NCBI RefSeq assembly: GCF_001750145.1
Contig: NZ_CP015732.1
Location: 3,596,001-3,660,000 of the forward strand
Length of the DNA: 64,000 nt
Source: Arthrobacter sp. U41
Lineage (GTDB): Bacteria > Actinomycetota > Actinomycetes > Actinomycetales > Micrococcaceae
Reading direction: 5' to 3'
Made by a program: the position numbers and the translations under genes. The notes beneath the pieces were generated by a model. That model made no database searches and was not told the origin of the DNA. It saw only the letters and a program-made list of their open reading frames with translations. Of the stretch, positions 8,099 to 16,594 are shown in pieces. The stretch's first letter is position 1; each line of letters begins with the position of its first letter.

Positions 8099-8743
8099 TC
8101 ACCGCTCCTTCCGGCCCGACCGCTCATGTTGCGGGGGCAGATTCTGGCGTCTGTGCTTCCAGGCCAGCAGCAATCTCAACTCCCGGACATTCTGGTGTGG
8201 ACGGAACACGTATGCCAGGAACAATCCCGTGAGCACCGCCAGCATGGATACTGTCAAAAACCCCCAGTCCGCTCCCGTCAGCCCCCCACGGGGCGGGAGC
8301 GGGTCAAGGACGACTGTTGTCCCGGTCTCATCGCCGGTCGCGGGCTTCAACGTGCTCAGGGCCACCGCAACGGACTCCTGCAGCAAGGCACGTCCCTGGG
8401 CTGAATTTCCGGCCCGGATGGCAGCCTTGGCCTGCTGGAGTTCAACCACGGATACGCCCTCCTGGTCCGGCGCGGCGAGGGCCGCGTCGATTTTCTCCAG
8501 GGCCGGACCAACATTGCCCGGATCGTGGACGAGGTGCCCCAGCGCCTGTTGAACCAACAGATACGCCTCTGTCGAAGGATCTCCCTCGTGGGCGGAAGCC
8601 GGTGGGGCTGATATGACTCCGCCGACGAGGAAGAAACAGGCCAGAAGGACAGCCGCGCATGTTCTTCCGGCACAGAGCGGCACTGACCCGGAATGTCTGG
8701 TGTCGTGTCGGCCGGATCTTCCGGATCCAGATTTTGTTCGCAT
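8099..8743 (-). CDS. secreted/anchored protein with N-terminal signal and C-terminal membrane helix
   Basis: 214 residues: an Arg-rich N-terminus, a signal-like helix (AAVLLACFFLVGGVISAPPASA) ending in AHEGDPS, an extracytoplasmic helical region of about 90 residues with no Cys, and a C-terminal helix (WGFLTVSMLAVLTGLFLAYVF) with a basic His-containing tail. The AHEGDP start of the mature part recalls copper-associated secreted proteins. It ends 7 bp before the cytochrome b start, implying cotranscription. It may be an extracytoplasmic partner of the cytochrome. No family was identified. Confidence 0.65.
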   Translation of the reverse strand: MRTKSGSGRSGRHDTRHSGSVPLCAGRTCAAVLLACFFLVGGVISAPPASAHEGDPSTEAYLLVQQALGHLVHDPGNVGPALEKIDAALAAPDQEGVSVVELQQAKAAIRAGNSAQGRALLQESVAVALSTLKPATGDETGTTVVLDPLPPRGGLTGADWGFLTVSMLAVLTGLFLAYVFRPHQNVRELRLLLAWKHRRQNLPPQHERSGRKER

Positions 8744-8770
8744 GGATGGCTCCTAACATGGATGGCTCCT
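8741..8770. repeat. 14-bp direct repeat duplicating a ribosome-binding site and start codon
   Basis: CATGGATGGCTCCT occurs at 8741-8754 and 8757-8770. On the minus strand each copy reads AGGAGCCATCCATG, a Shine-Dalgarno plus ATG. The copy nearer the gene serves the 214-residue protein. The other opens a different frame, so the duplication could modulate initiation. Confidence 0.7.
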
Positions 8771-8810
8771 GCATGGTGGGCCTGGCCGGCGCCGCCCGGC
8801 AGAAGCACGA

Positions 8811-9494
8811 CTACTGAGGTTCTTGAGGGCCGGGGCCGTGAACGCGCCGTACACCGTTGTTTTTTCCGAACCGGGGGATGAAGCCTGGAACGTTGCGGGC
8901 ATAGGCGAGGTACTCCTCTCCGAATTCGGCCGCCATGTTCTTCTCTTCGTATCTGGCAAGGCGGTGGTAGACGACAACCAGGATCGGGAACATGATCAGG
9001 GTCAGGAGGGTGGGCCACTGCAGCAGGAACCCGAACATGATCGTCAAGAACCCCAGGTACTGCGGGTGACGGAGCCGGGCGTAGATACCAGTGACCGCCA
9101 ACCGGTGCTCCGTCTGTGCCGCATACAGGACGCGCCATGCCTGATACAGCAGGATGAAGCCGGCAGCTATGAGCACGTTGCTCAGCAGGTGCAGGGGGTT
9201 CAGATGCGGATCTCCTTGCCAGCCCATCAGGTCCTGCCACAGATGCCCTGAATTATGGGTCAGAAGACTCAGATTCGGGAACTGGCTGCCCATCCAGCCG
9301 GAGAGGAAGTAGATGGTCAGCGGAAAACCGTACATCTCCGTGAACAACGCGACGATGAACGCGGCGAACCCCCCGAAGGCCCGCCAGTCGAGTTTCGTTT
9401 TCGGTTTGACGAAGCTGAAGGCGAAAACAATGAATATGGCAGAGTTCAGAATCACCAGGAACCACAGGTTGTACCCGGAGTCATCACTTGTCAT
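8811..9494 (-). CDS. isoprenylcysteine carboxyl methyltransferase-like (ICMT/PEMT) membrane methyltransferase
   Basis: About 227 residues from the ATG at 9494 (MTSDDSGYN). Several membrane helices precede a C-terminal ICMT/PEMT SAM-binding core: the motif TGIYARLRHPQYLGFL (RHPxY), helix LLTLIMFPILVVVYHRLA, then EEKNMAAEFGEEYLAYARNVPGFIP, where the paired glutamates and YxxY pattern are typical. It methylates an unknown substrate at the membrane. It overlaps the DUF2933 gene by 11 bp, implying translational coupling. The family is common near copper genes in actinobacteria. Confidence 0.8.
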   Translation of the reverse strand: MTSDDSGYNLWFLVILNSAIFIVFAFSFVKPKTKLDWRAFGGFAAFIVALFTEMYGFPLTIYFLSGWMGSQFPNLSLLTHNSGHLWQDLMGWQGDPHLNPLHLLSNVLIAAGFILLYQAWRVLYAAQTEHRLAVTGIYARLRHPQYLGFLTIMFGFLLQWPTLLTLIMFPILVVVYHRLARYEEKNMAAEFGEEYLAYARNVPGFIPRFGKNNGVRRVHGPGPQEPQ

Positions 9495-9789
9495 GATTTC
9501 CACCCCCGCCGCCGTGGCCTCCGTGACCGCCATGGCCTCCGTGACCGAAAAGGTGCATTCCCAGCATCCCCACCACGAAGATGTAGGGCAGCGCATCGAG
9601 CACATGAACCCAATGGCTGGTCAGGAGGTAGATCACGGCGACCGCGACGGTGAGGACGGTCAGTGTGCGGCGCAGAGTGGCTCCCCCGGAGCCGGGACCG
9701 AAGTTCAGGGGAGATCGCTTATCCATGGGTTGGCCCCCGGGGACGGGAGTCCCGGTCGGCTGGTCGGGGTGCTGGTGGTCGTGGTTCAC
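9484..9789 (-). CDS. DUF2933 small membrane protein with Gly-His tail
   Basis: 101 residues starting at GTG 9789, which has GGGAGG 7 nt upstream and gives a His-rich start (VNHDHQHPDQP). One or two helices follow (RRTLTVLTVAVAVIYLLTSH, LPYIFVVGMLGMHLF), then a HGGHGGHGGHGG tail. This is the DUF2933 layout, a small family linked to metal/heavy-metal ATPase loci. The His-Gly tail could bind Cu or Zn. It overlaps the GAPDH stop by 4 bp and the methyltransferase start by 11 bp. Confidence 0.8.
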   Translation of the reverse strand: MNHDHQHPDQPTGTPVPGGQPMDKRSPLNFGPGSGGATLRRTLTVLTVAVAVIYLLTSHWVHVLDALPYIFVVGMLGMHLFGHGGHGGHGGHGGGGGNHDK

Positions 9790-10850
9790 GGCCGGCCTCC
9801 CGGCAGGACGGGACGATGCTCGGCGAGGAAGTCCTGCCTCATGCCCAGCGTGGAGTCGGTCATCGTCATCGATGTCACTGCGTCCGGGGCGGATCCTGTC
9901 AGGGCGCGGATGGCGTCGATGGTTTCGGGTATGACGATGGCCTCGTTGTAGACCTGGTAGGTCAGGTAGGCCTCGTCTCCTTCGACGGTGACCAGTTCCT
10001 CCCAGACTGCGACTTCCCACATGTCCCCGCGGGGCCGGCCGAGGTCCTTCATCAGTTCGATGGTCGAGTTCAGTGCGACGAGCCCGTCAGCCATCCGGAT
10101 GAACGCTATCCGCGGTGCGGCCCGCAGTGCTGCGAGGACTTCTTCCCGCGTCGAGGGCCTGGTGAGCTGGAGCGTCCAGTAATGGTTGTGGGTCTGGGTG
10201 TGCGCGCCCTTGGCCGCAATGGTGACAACGTCGAGACCGGGCAGGACGGTCCGGGCGTCCGGGCCCTGGTGGGAGGGTATTTTTGGTTCCGGGACCATCG
10301 TGTTCATGATCCCTCCGAGGTGGGATTCCCAGGGGTCGGTGGCGCGGCGGATGAGGACTCCGCGGGCCTTGGCCAGCAGGCCCGCGTCCTGCAGGGCACC
10401 AAGTACCCGGACGATGCTGGTCGTGTTGCAGGAGACGACACGGGTCATGTCCCGGCCGAGCGCGCTGTCATAGTTGGCCTGCGCCACGAATGAATGCCCT
10501 GTGGTGTCATGGGATTCACCGCCCTGCAGGACGACTTTTACACCGGCGTCCCGGTAGCGGGGCAGATTGCCGGCCGCCACATGTTTGGGTGTCGCATCCA
10601 CGACGACGTCCGCCTGGGCCAGCAGGTCGTCCAGGTCTCCGGAGATGGTCAGGCCTGCCTGGCCCATCGCGTCCCGCGCTTCGGAGGTGGATGCGAACAG
10701 CGGAAAACGTCCCGCAGCAGGGCGGATCCGCCAGTCGGTGATGATATCGGCGACGCCGATCAGTTCCATGTCCGGCTGCAACAGGACTGCGTCGGCTACC
10801 CGCTTGCCGATGACTCCGTATCCGTTGACGGCCACTCTGGTCTTACTCAT
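9786..10850 (-). CDS. type II (archaeal-type) glyceraldehyde-3-phosphate dehydrogenase
   Basis: 354 residues from the ATG at 10850 (MSKTRVAVNGYG). The Rossmann start VAVNGYGVIGKRVADAV, the catalytic cysteine in VVSCNTTS and the following TDPWESHLGGIMNT region match the archaeal GAPDH family (NAD(P)-dependent, EC 1.2.1.59), not the usual bacterial GapA. It oxidises glyceraldehyde-3-phosphate with inorganic phosphate to 1,3-bisphosphoglycerate. Its start overlaps the GH65 fusion stop by 8 bp and its stop overlaps the DUF2933 start by 4 bp. GAP released by the upstream phosphoketolase would be its substrate. An archaeal-type enzyme in an actinobacterial metal island suggests lateral acquisition. 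Confidence 0.92.
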   Translation of the reverse strand: MSKTRVAVNGYGVIGKRVADAVLLQPDMELIGVADIITDWRIRPAAGRFPLFASTSEARDAMGQAGLTISGDLDDLLAQADVVVDATPKHVAAGNLPRYRDAGVKVVLQGGESHDTTGHSFVAQANYDSALGRDMTRVVSCNTTSIVRVLGALQDAGLLAKARGVLIRRATDPWESHLGGIMNTMVPEPKIPSHQGPDARTVLPGLDVVTIAAKGAHTQTHNHYWTLQLTRPSTREEVLAALRAAPRIAFIRMADGLVALNSTIELMKDLGRPRGDMWEVAVWEELVTVEGDEAYLTYQVYNEAIVIPETIDAIRALTGSAPDAVTSMTMTDSTLGMRQDFLAEHRPVLPGGRP

Positions 10851-13800
10851 TGGTTTGCCTTTCCACATGCGGTTGCGTTGTGTCGTCGTTGGCGGTTCTC
10901 AGCCCCGCTGGTTTTGCGGTCTTCGGTACCAGGGGGAAGTCCATGCTTTCCCCGCCGGCGAGCTGTGCATAGATTCCTTCGACACCTATCCGCACAGCGG
11001 GTGCACTGCAGGGCTGTAGCCGGATCCGGAGGGTTTCAACGCTTAGGGACACCTCGATGCGGTGGCCCCGGTACCGGATCTGGAACCCGGTGCTTCCGAG
11101 CCGGGCCGGGAGCCGGGGAGAAAAGGTCAGCGCGTCGGCCTCTGTCTGCAGGCCGGCGAAAGCCCGGAGGACGACATCGACCGTCCCGGACATGGCGCCC
11201 AGATGGATACCTTCCCGGGTCGTTCCGCCCTGGGTATCGTCCAAGTCGGAGACCAAGGCCTCACGGAAGACCTGCCAGGCCCGGGATTCGTCAATCCGGG
11301 CGAGTACCGAGGCATGCACCACCCGGCTGAGCGTCGATCCGTTGGCGGTCCTGGCCAGGTAGTACTCCACGGTGCGCTCCAGGTCGGGCTCCGCGAACGG
11401 ATAGCCGAGCCGGTGCAGCTGCCTGATCACCCCGGCGGGCCCCAGCAGGTAGATCAGCATCAGGACGTCCGCCTGCTTAGCGAGTTTGTACCGGTTGGTG
11501 GCATCGTTTTCGGCTTCGAGGATCAAATCGAGCCGCCCGATATTGCCGTACGTGGCCCGGTAGGCCGGCCAGTCCAGTTCTGCCAGGTCTTCGTACCCAT
11601 CGAACTGGCTGAGGACCCCGTCGGCATGGAACGGCACGGCGAGTCTGCGGCTGATCCGGGACCAGTGGCTGATTTCCTCCCCGGTGATCTGCAGCCGGTC
11701 ACCGAGGTCATCGCCGGGATGGCCCGCGAGTTCATCCAGCACGTCGGCGGCGCGGTCGCACAGCCAGGAGAGGAGCACGTTGGTGTAGGCGTTATCGCGC
11801 AAGCCGGCCCCGGGCGTATCCGGGTACCCGTCGTGGTATTCGTCGGGCCCCATCACCCCTGAAACGTGGAACCTGTCCTTTACCGGATCATAGGTGGCCA
11901 GCGAGGCGAATGTCCGGGTCACTTCGATGATCAGTTCCCCGCCGCGGGCCGTCAGCCAGTCCCGGTCCCCCGTGGCCTGGAAGTGCTGCCAGGCGTTGTA
12001 GGCGACGGCGAGACCGACGTGCCGCTGGCGGCTGGAGTTGTCCGGCATCCACCGGGCGGACCGGGCGTTGTAGAGCTGGCGGGGCGTCTCCTCCCGTCCG
12101 TCGCTGCCACTCTGCCACGGGAACAGCGCACCCTGGAGGCCCTGCGCCCGTGCGGCGGCCCGCGCAGCATCAAGCCTGCGCCAGCGGTACTCCAGCAGGG
12201 CCCGGCTGACCTCGGGGAGGCGGAGCCCGATCACGGGAAAGACGAACAGTTCGTCCCAAAAGACGTGACCGCGGTACCCTTCCCCGTGCAGGCCCCGCGC
12301 CGGTACGCCGGCATCCAGGGCAGCGGTATGCACGGAAATGGTCTGCAGCAGGTGGAAGACGTGCAGGTTCAGTACCAGCCGGGACTGCCGGTCCCCGTCG
12401 AGGCTGATCCCGAACCACTCCCACAGGCGCCGCCAGGCAGCTTCGTGGTCCCTGAGCAGCGCGGCGAAACCCGTGCCAAGACGGGAAAGCCCGGCCAGGG
12501 CTGCGGCCTCGGGGGATGAGATGGCGCCGTCGCGGGAGGTGACCAGCGACGCGGTCCTGGCCATGGTGGACGGCTGTCCGTCGGCCAGCCGGAGGTCGAA
12601 CTGCCGGAAGTGCCGTCCACCGTCGCTCCCGGCGTCCCGGGGCGTTGGTGCCGGGCCGCCGTCGAACACCGTCCGGACAGCCAGGGCGATGCGGATCCGG
12701 CTCTGGCTGGTCTGGACCGCGCAGAGGACGGTGCCGCTGTCCACTTCGGTGAATACAGGGTCGGTCAGGTGCCGCTGCCCGGTGCCGGCATAGTCGCGGA
12801 CGTTGGTGTTGGCCACCCTGGCATCGATGCCCGCACGGATGCTCACGGCGCAGCTGAAGCCGCGGGCCGTCAGGGTCGTCTCGAGCGCGGCCAGGTGGGG
12901 ATTGTGCATGGAGACCAGCCGCCGCTGCACGACGGTGAGCTGTTCCCCGTCCGGGCCCGCGAGGGTTGCGCGGCGGGTCAGCAGGCCCCGGCGCAGATCG
13001 AGCTCGCTTCGCTCCTCGGCGACCTGAATGTCTCCGGTTGACCACCATGGCCCGGCGCCGATGCGCACGTCCACCGGCAGCCAGTTAGGGATATTGACCA
13101 GATGCTCTTCTTCCAGGTCGCGGCCGTGAATGGTGCCCGTCGTCCGGTTGTAGACACCGGCCAGATAGGTCCCGGGATAATGCACGCCGTCGTCACTGTG
13201 CTCCGGCTGGGTGCCGCGTGTTGCCATGTATCCGTTGCCCAGGGCGGTCAGGACCTCCCGGTGGCCTTCGTGGGCAGGGTCGAACCCGTCATACACGAGC
13301 GTCCACGGATCGGTGCGTGAGGCCCCCAGGTCCAGCTCGGCGACGTCGCCGAGGACGATGTCGGCGCCGGCCGCCTCCAGCTGTTCCCGGTGCCCGGCGC
13401 GGTCAATGCCGACGACCAGTCCGAAGCCGCCGCGGCGGCCTGCCTGGACACCGGCGGCGGCGTCCTCGATCACCGCGGCATGCCGGGGTGCCACGCCGAG
13501 CCGGCGCGCTGCCTCGAGGAACATGGCCGGGTCGGGTTTACCCGGCAGGTTCTGTTCGGCGGCGGTCTGCCCGTCGATGATGACGTCGAATCCGGTATCG
13601 AGGCCGGCAGCCTTCAGCAGGGCGCGGGCGTTGCGGCTGGCCGTGACCAGGCCCATGGGGATTCCCGCTGTGCGTAGGCGGGCCAGCAGCGCCGTGGTCC
13701 CGGGGTAGGCCCGGATGCCGTCGCGGGTCACGGCTTGCAGGAACAGGGCGTTCTTGCGGGCGCCGAGTCCGTGGACGGACCAGGCCTCCGGCCCGTCGTC

Positions 13801-14106
13801 CGGGCTGCCGGCGGGAAGCCGGGCGCCGCGGGAGGCCAGGAAGGCGGTGACTCCGTCCTCCCGCTGCCGGCCGTCAACGTACCGCCGGTAGTCCGCGTCC
13901 TCGTCGAAGGGGTCCGCGACGCCGGCATTGAGCCTGGGGTCGGCCAGGACAGCGTCGAATAGCTTCTTCCAGGCCGCCGCATGCACGGAGGCGGTCTGTG
14001 TGACGACTCCATCCATGTCGAACAGCACCGCCTGATACGGCAGTGCTGCCGCGCCGTGCCGGGAATCACTGGATGGGTGGCTGCCGCCCGCATGGACCTG
14101 CGCCAT
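10843..14106 (-). CDS. fused beta-phosphoglucomutase (HAD) and GH65 disaccharide phosphorylase
   Basis: About 1087 residues. Residues ~25-265 are a HAD-type beta-phosphoglucomutase: nucleophile D30 and acid/base D32 in FDMDGVV, LVTASRNA, and KPDPAMFLEAARRL with VIEDAAAGVQAG. Residues ~280-1060 are a GH65 phosphorylase with the catalytic glutamate E756 in GPDEYH followed by DNAYTN. GH65 phosphorolyses an alpha-glucobiose (trehalose, maltose, kojibiose or similar) to beta-glucose-1-phosphate plus glucose; the HAD half would convert beta-G1P to glucose-6-phosphate. Both steps in one chain would channel the intermediate. The ATG lies 1 bp after the phosphoketolase stop. The frame also extends upstream to 14262, but that part shadows the previous gene. 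Exact disaccharide unknown. Confidence 0.9.
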   Translation of the reverse strand: MAQVHAGGSHPSSDSRHGAAALPYQAVLFDMDGVVTQTASVHAAAWKKLFDAVLADPRLNAGVADPFDEDADYRRYVDGRQREDGVTAFLASRGARLPAGSPDDGPEAWSVHGLGARKNALFLQAVTRDGIRAYPGTTALLARLRTAGIPMGLVTASRNARALLKAAGLDTGFDVIIDGQTAAEQNLPGKPDPAMFLEAARRLGVAPRHAAVIEDAAAGVQAGRRGGFGLVVGIDRAGHREQLEAAGADIVLGDVAELDLGASRTDPWTLVYDGFDPAHEGHREVLTALGNGYMATRGTQPEHSDDGVHYPGTYLAGVYNRTTGTIHGRDLEEEHLVNIPNWLPVDVRIGAGPWWSTGDIQVAEERSELDLRRGLLTRRATLAGPDGEQLTVVQRRLVSMHNPHLAALETTLTARGFSCAVSIRAGIDARVANTNVRDYAGTGQRHLTDPVFTEVDSGTVLCAVQTSQSRIRIALAVRTVFDGGPAPTPRDAGSDGGRHFRQFDLRLADGQPSTMARTASLVTSRDGAISSPEAAALAGLSRLGTGFAALLRDHEAAWRRLWEWFGISLDGDRQSRLVLNLHVFHLLQTISVHTAALDAGVPARGLHGEGYRGHVFWDELFVFPVIGLRLPEVSRALLEYRWRRLDAARAAARAQGLQGALFPWQSGSDGREETPRQLYNARSARWMPDNSSRQRHVGLAVAYNAWQHFQATGDRDWLTARGGELIIEVTRTFASLATYDPVKDRFHVSGVMGPDEYHDGYPDTPGAGLRDNAYTNVLLSWLCDRAADVLDELAGHPGDDLGDRLQITGEEISHWSRISRRLAVPFHADGVLSQFDGYEDLAELDWPAYRATYGNIGRLDLILEAENDATNRYKLAKQADVLMLIYLLGPAGVIRQLHRLGYPFAEPDLERTVEYYLARTANGSTLSRVVHASVLARIDESRAWQVFREALVSDLDDTQGGTTREGIHLGAMSGTVDVVLRAFAGLQTEADALTFSPRLPARLGSTGFQIRYRGHRIEVSLSVETLRIRLQPCSAPAVRIGVEGIYAQLAGGESMDFPLVPKTAKPAGLRTANDDTTQPHVERQTNE

Positions 14107-14107
14107 G

Positions 14108-16540
14108 CTAAGCCGGCTCCTCCACAGCTTCATCGGCCGGGACATTGGCAGGACCCGGTGCGGACGCCCACTCCCAGTTCCGGATCTCCGGCATGTCCTC
14201 ACCGTGGGCCCGGATGTACTGCCGGTGCTCGATGAGCTTGTTCTTGAGCTCCTCGCGGACATGCGCCGAAACGTCCTTCAATTTCGGCACCCGGTCGATG
14301 ACGTCGATGGCAAGGTTGAACCGGTCGAGCTGGTTGAGCACGCACATATCGAACGGGGTCGTGGTGGTGCCTTCCTCCTTGTAGCCGCGGACATGGATGT
14401 TGCCGTGGTTCGTCCGCCGGTACGTGAGCCGGTGGATCAACCACGGGTAGCCGTGGTAGGCGAAGATCACCGGTTTGTCAGTGGTGAACAGGGCATCGAA
14501 GTCCCGCCCGGACAGGCCATGGGGATGTTCCGTGTCATCCTGCAGGCGCATAAGGTCAACAACGTTGACCACCCGGATCTTCAGATCCGGGAACCGCCCG
14601 CGGAGGATGTCGACGGCGGCCAGGGTCTCCATTGTGGGCACATCGCCGGCGCAGCCCATGACCACGTCGGGTTCCCCGACCGCATCCGAACTGGCCCAGT
14701 CCCAGATCCCGATGCCTTTGGTGCAGTGCACGATCGCCTGCTGCATGTCCAGGTACTGCAGTTGCGGCTGCTTTCCGGCGACAATGACGTTGACGTACTG
14801 GCGGCTGCGCAGGCAGTGGTCGGCCACGGACAGGAGAGTGTTGGCGTCCGGCGGCAGGTAGACGCGGATGACGTCGGTCTTCTTGTTGATCACATGGTCG
14901 ATGAACCCGGGGTCCTGGTGCGAGAACCCGTTGTTGTCCTGCCGCCACACATGGGAGGTCAGCAGGTAGTTCAGGGAAGCGACCGGGCGGCGCCACGGAA
15001 TGTCGTTGGTCGTTGTCAGCCACTTGGCGTGCTGGTTGAACATCGAGTCGACGATGTGGATGAACGCCTCGTAGCAGGAAAAGAATCCGTGCCGGCCCGA
15101 GAGCAGGTAGCCTTCCAGCCAGCCCTGGCAGGTGTGTTCGGAGAGGATTTCCATGACCCGACCGTCGCGGGCGAGATGGTCATCCTCTGGAACGGTCCGG
15201 GCATTCCAGGCCCGGTCGGTCGCGTCGAAGATGTCCCCCAGCCGGTTGGAGTTGTTTTCGTCCGGGGCGAAGACCCGGAAATTGTCCATGTTCGCAGCCA
15301 TGATGTCCCGCAGGAAGGTGCCCAGGACCCGGGTGGATTCCACGGCCCCGGTGCCGGGATGGGCCACGGGGACGGCATAGTCGGCGAAGTCGGGCATGCG
15401 CAGGTCGCGCAGCAACAGCCCCCCGTTCGCGTGCGGGTTCGCGCTCATGCGCCGCTCCCCGACCGGATGCAACCCGCCGACCGCCGCCACCGGAGCCCCC
15501 GCGTCGTCGAAGAGTTCCTCGGGGCGGTAGCTGCGCAACCACTGCTCCAGCACGGCGCGGTGGCTGTCGTTTTCGCGGGCCTGGGTGAAGGGCACCTGGT
15601 GTGAACGCCAGCTTCCCTCCACCTTCAACCCGTCCACTTCGACCGGTCCCGTCCAACCCTTGGGAGAGCGCAGGACGATCATGGGCCAGCGCGGCCGTTC
15701 CGTCCGGCCGTCCTCACGCGCGCCGCGCTTGATCTCACGGATCTCGTCCAGGCAGGCATCCAGGGTCCGGGCGAAGTCCTGGTGCATCTGTTCCGGGTCG
15801 GAGCCGTCCACGTAATACGGTGTGTGACCGTACCCGCGCAACAGCGAGTCCAGTTCCTCATGGCTGATCCGGTCCAGGACCGTGGGGTTGGCGATTTTGT
15901 AGCCGTTCAGGTGCAGGATCGGCAGGACGGTGCCGTCCCGGTCCGGGTTCACGAATTTGTTGGAGTGCCAGCTCGCGGCCAGCGGGCCCGTCTCTGCTTC
16001 CCCGTCACCGATCACGGCCGCCACGATGAGGTCCGGGTTATCGAACGCTGCCCCGTAGGCGTGCGAGAGCGCGTAGCCGAGCTCCCCGCCCTCGTGGATG
16101 GATCCCGGTGTCTCCGGGGCCACATGGCTGGGGATGCCGCCGGGAAAAGAGAACTGGCGGAACAGCCGCCTCATCCCGGCGAGGTCCAGGGAAATATCCG
16201 GGTATGTTTCGCTGTAGGTGCCGTCCAGCCAGGCTGCCGCCACCGGGCCCGGTCCGCCGTGGCCGGGGCCCATGATGTAGATCATGTCCAGGTCCCGTTC
16301 CATGATGGCCCGGTTCAGGTGGGCGTAGATGAAATTCAGGCCCGGGGTGGTGCCCCAGTGCCCCAGCAGCCGCGGCTTGATGTGCTCGGGGCGCAGCGGT
16401 TCGCGCAGCAGAGGGTTATCCATCAGGTAGATCTGGCCGACGGAGAGGTAGTTCGCGGCCCGCCACCAGGCATGGATGCGGTCCAGCTGTTCGGGTCTGA
16501 GAACGGGTATCGGGGTTTGCGGCTGTTGATGGTCTGTCAT
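14108..16540 (-). CDS. xfp: phosphoketolase (xylulose-5-P/fructose-6-P)
   Basis: 810 residues, the usual Xfp length. The TPP-dependent core is clear: [20 protein letters not shown] near the N-terminus, GPGHGGPG, the signature [20 protein letters not shown], and the TPP/Mg motif [12 protein letters not shown] with WHSNKF. It cleaves xylulose-5-P (or fructose-6-P) with phosphate into acetyl-phosphate plus GAP (or erythrose-4-P). AGGA precedes the ATG by about 6 nt. It is placed between the metal ATPase (54 bp upstream) and the phosphorylase fusion (1 bp downstream). Acetyl-phosphate could yield ATP through acetate kinase encoded elsewhere. Confidence 0.95.
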   Translation of the reverse strand: MTDHQQPQTPIPVLRPEQLDRIHAWWRAANYLSVGQIYLMDNPLLREPLRPEHIKPRLLGHWGTTPGLNFIYAHLNRAIMERDLDMIYIMGPGHGGPGPVAAAWLDGTYSETYPDISLDLAGMRRLFRQFSFPGGIPSHVAPETPGSIHEGGELGYALSHAYGAAFDNPDLIVAAVIGDGEAETGPLAASWHSNKFVNPDRDGTVLPILHLNGYKIANPTVLDRISHEELDSLLRGYGHTPYYVDGSDPEQMHQDFARTLDACLDEIREIKRGAREDGRTERPRWPMIVLRSPKGWTGPVEVDGLKVEGSWRSHQVPFTQARENDSHRAVLEQWLRSYRPEELFDDAGAPVAAVGGLHPVGERRMSANPHANGGLLLRDLRMPDFADYAVPVAHPGTGAVESTRVLGTFLRDIMAANMDNFRVFAPDENNSNRLGDIFDATDRAWNARTVPEDDHLARDGRVMEILSEHTCQGWLEGYLLSGRHGFFSCYEAFIHIVDSMFNQHAKWLTTTNDIPWRRPVASLNYLLTSHVWRQDNNGFSHQDPGFIDHVINKKTDVIRVYLPPDANTLLSVADHCLRSRQYVNVIVAGKQPQLQYLDMQQAIVHCTKGIGIWDWASSDAVGEPDVVMGCAGDVPTMETLAAVDILRGRFPDLKIRVVNVVDLMRLQDDTEHPHGLSGRDFDALFTTDKPVIFAYHGYPWLIHRLTYRRTNHGNIHVRGYKEEGTTTTPFDMCVLNQLDRFNLAIDVIDRVPKLKDVSAHVREELKNKLIEHRQYIRAHGEDMPEIRNWEWASAPGPANVPADEAVEEPA

Positions 16541-16594
16541 GGCATATCCTGTCTGTCTGAGCGAGTACTTGGGTCGGTGCCGAAGGGGCTGCGT

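Noticed and set aside
9490..9550. Short tandem repeat resembling a microsatellite or CRISPR-like spacing
   Set aside because: It encodes the HGGHGG tail of the DUF2933 protein; there are no spacers of CRISPR length. No CRISPR array was found in the window.
14105..15604. Long plus-strand ORF (499 codons) opposite the phosphoketolase gene
   Set aside because: Antisense shadow of a high-GC gene; composition is Val/His/Gly/Asp-rich with no domains, and the minus strand encodes a clear phosphoketolase.
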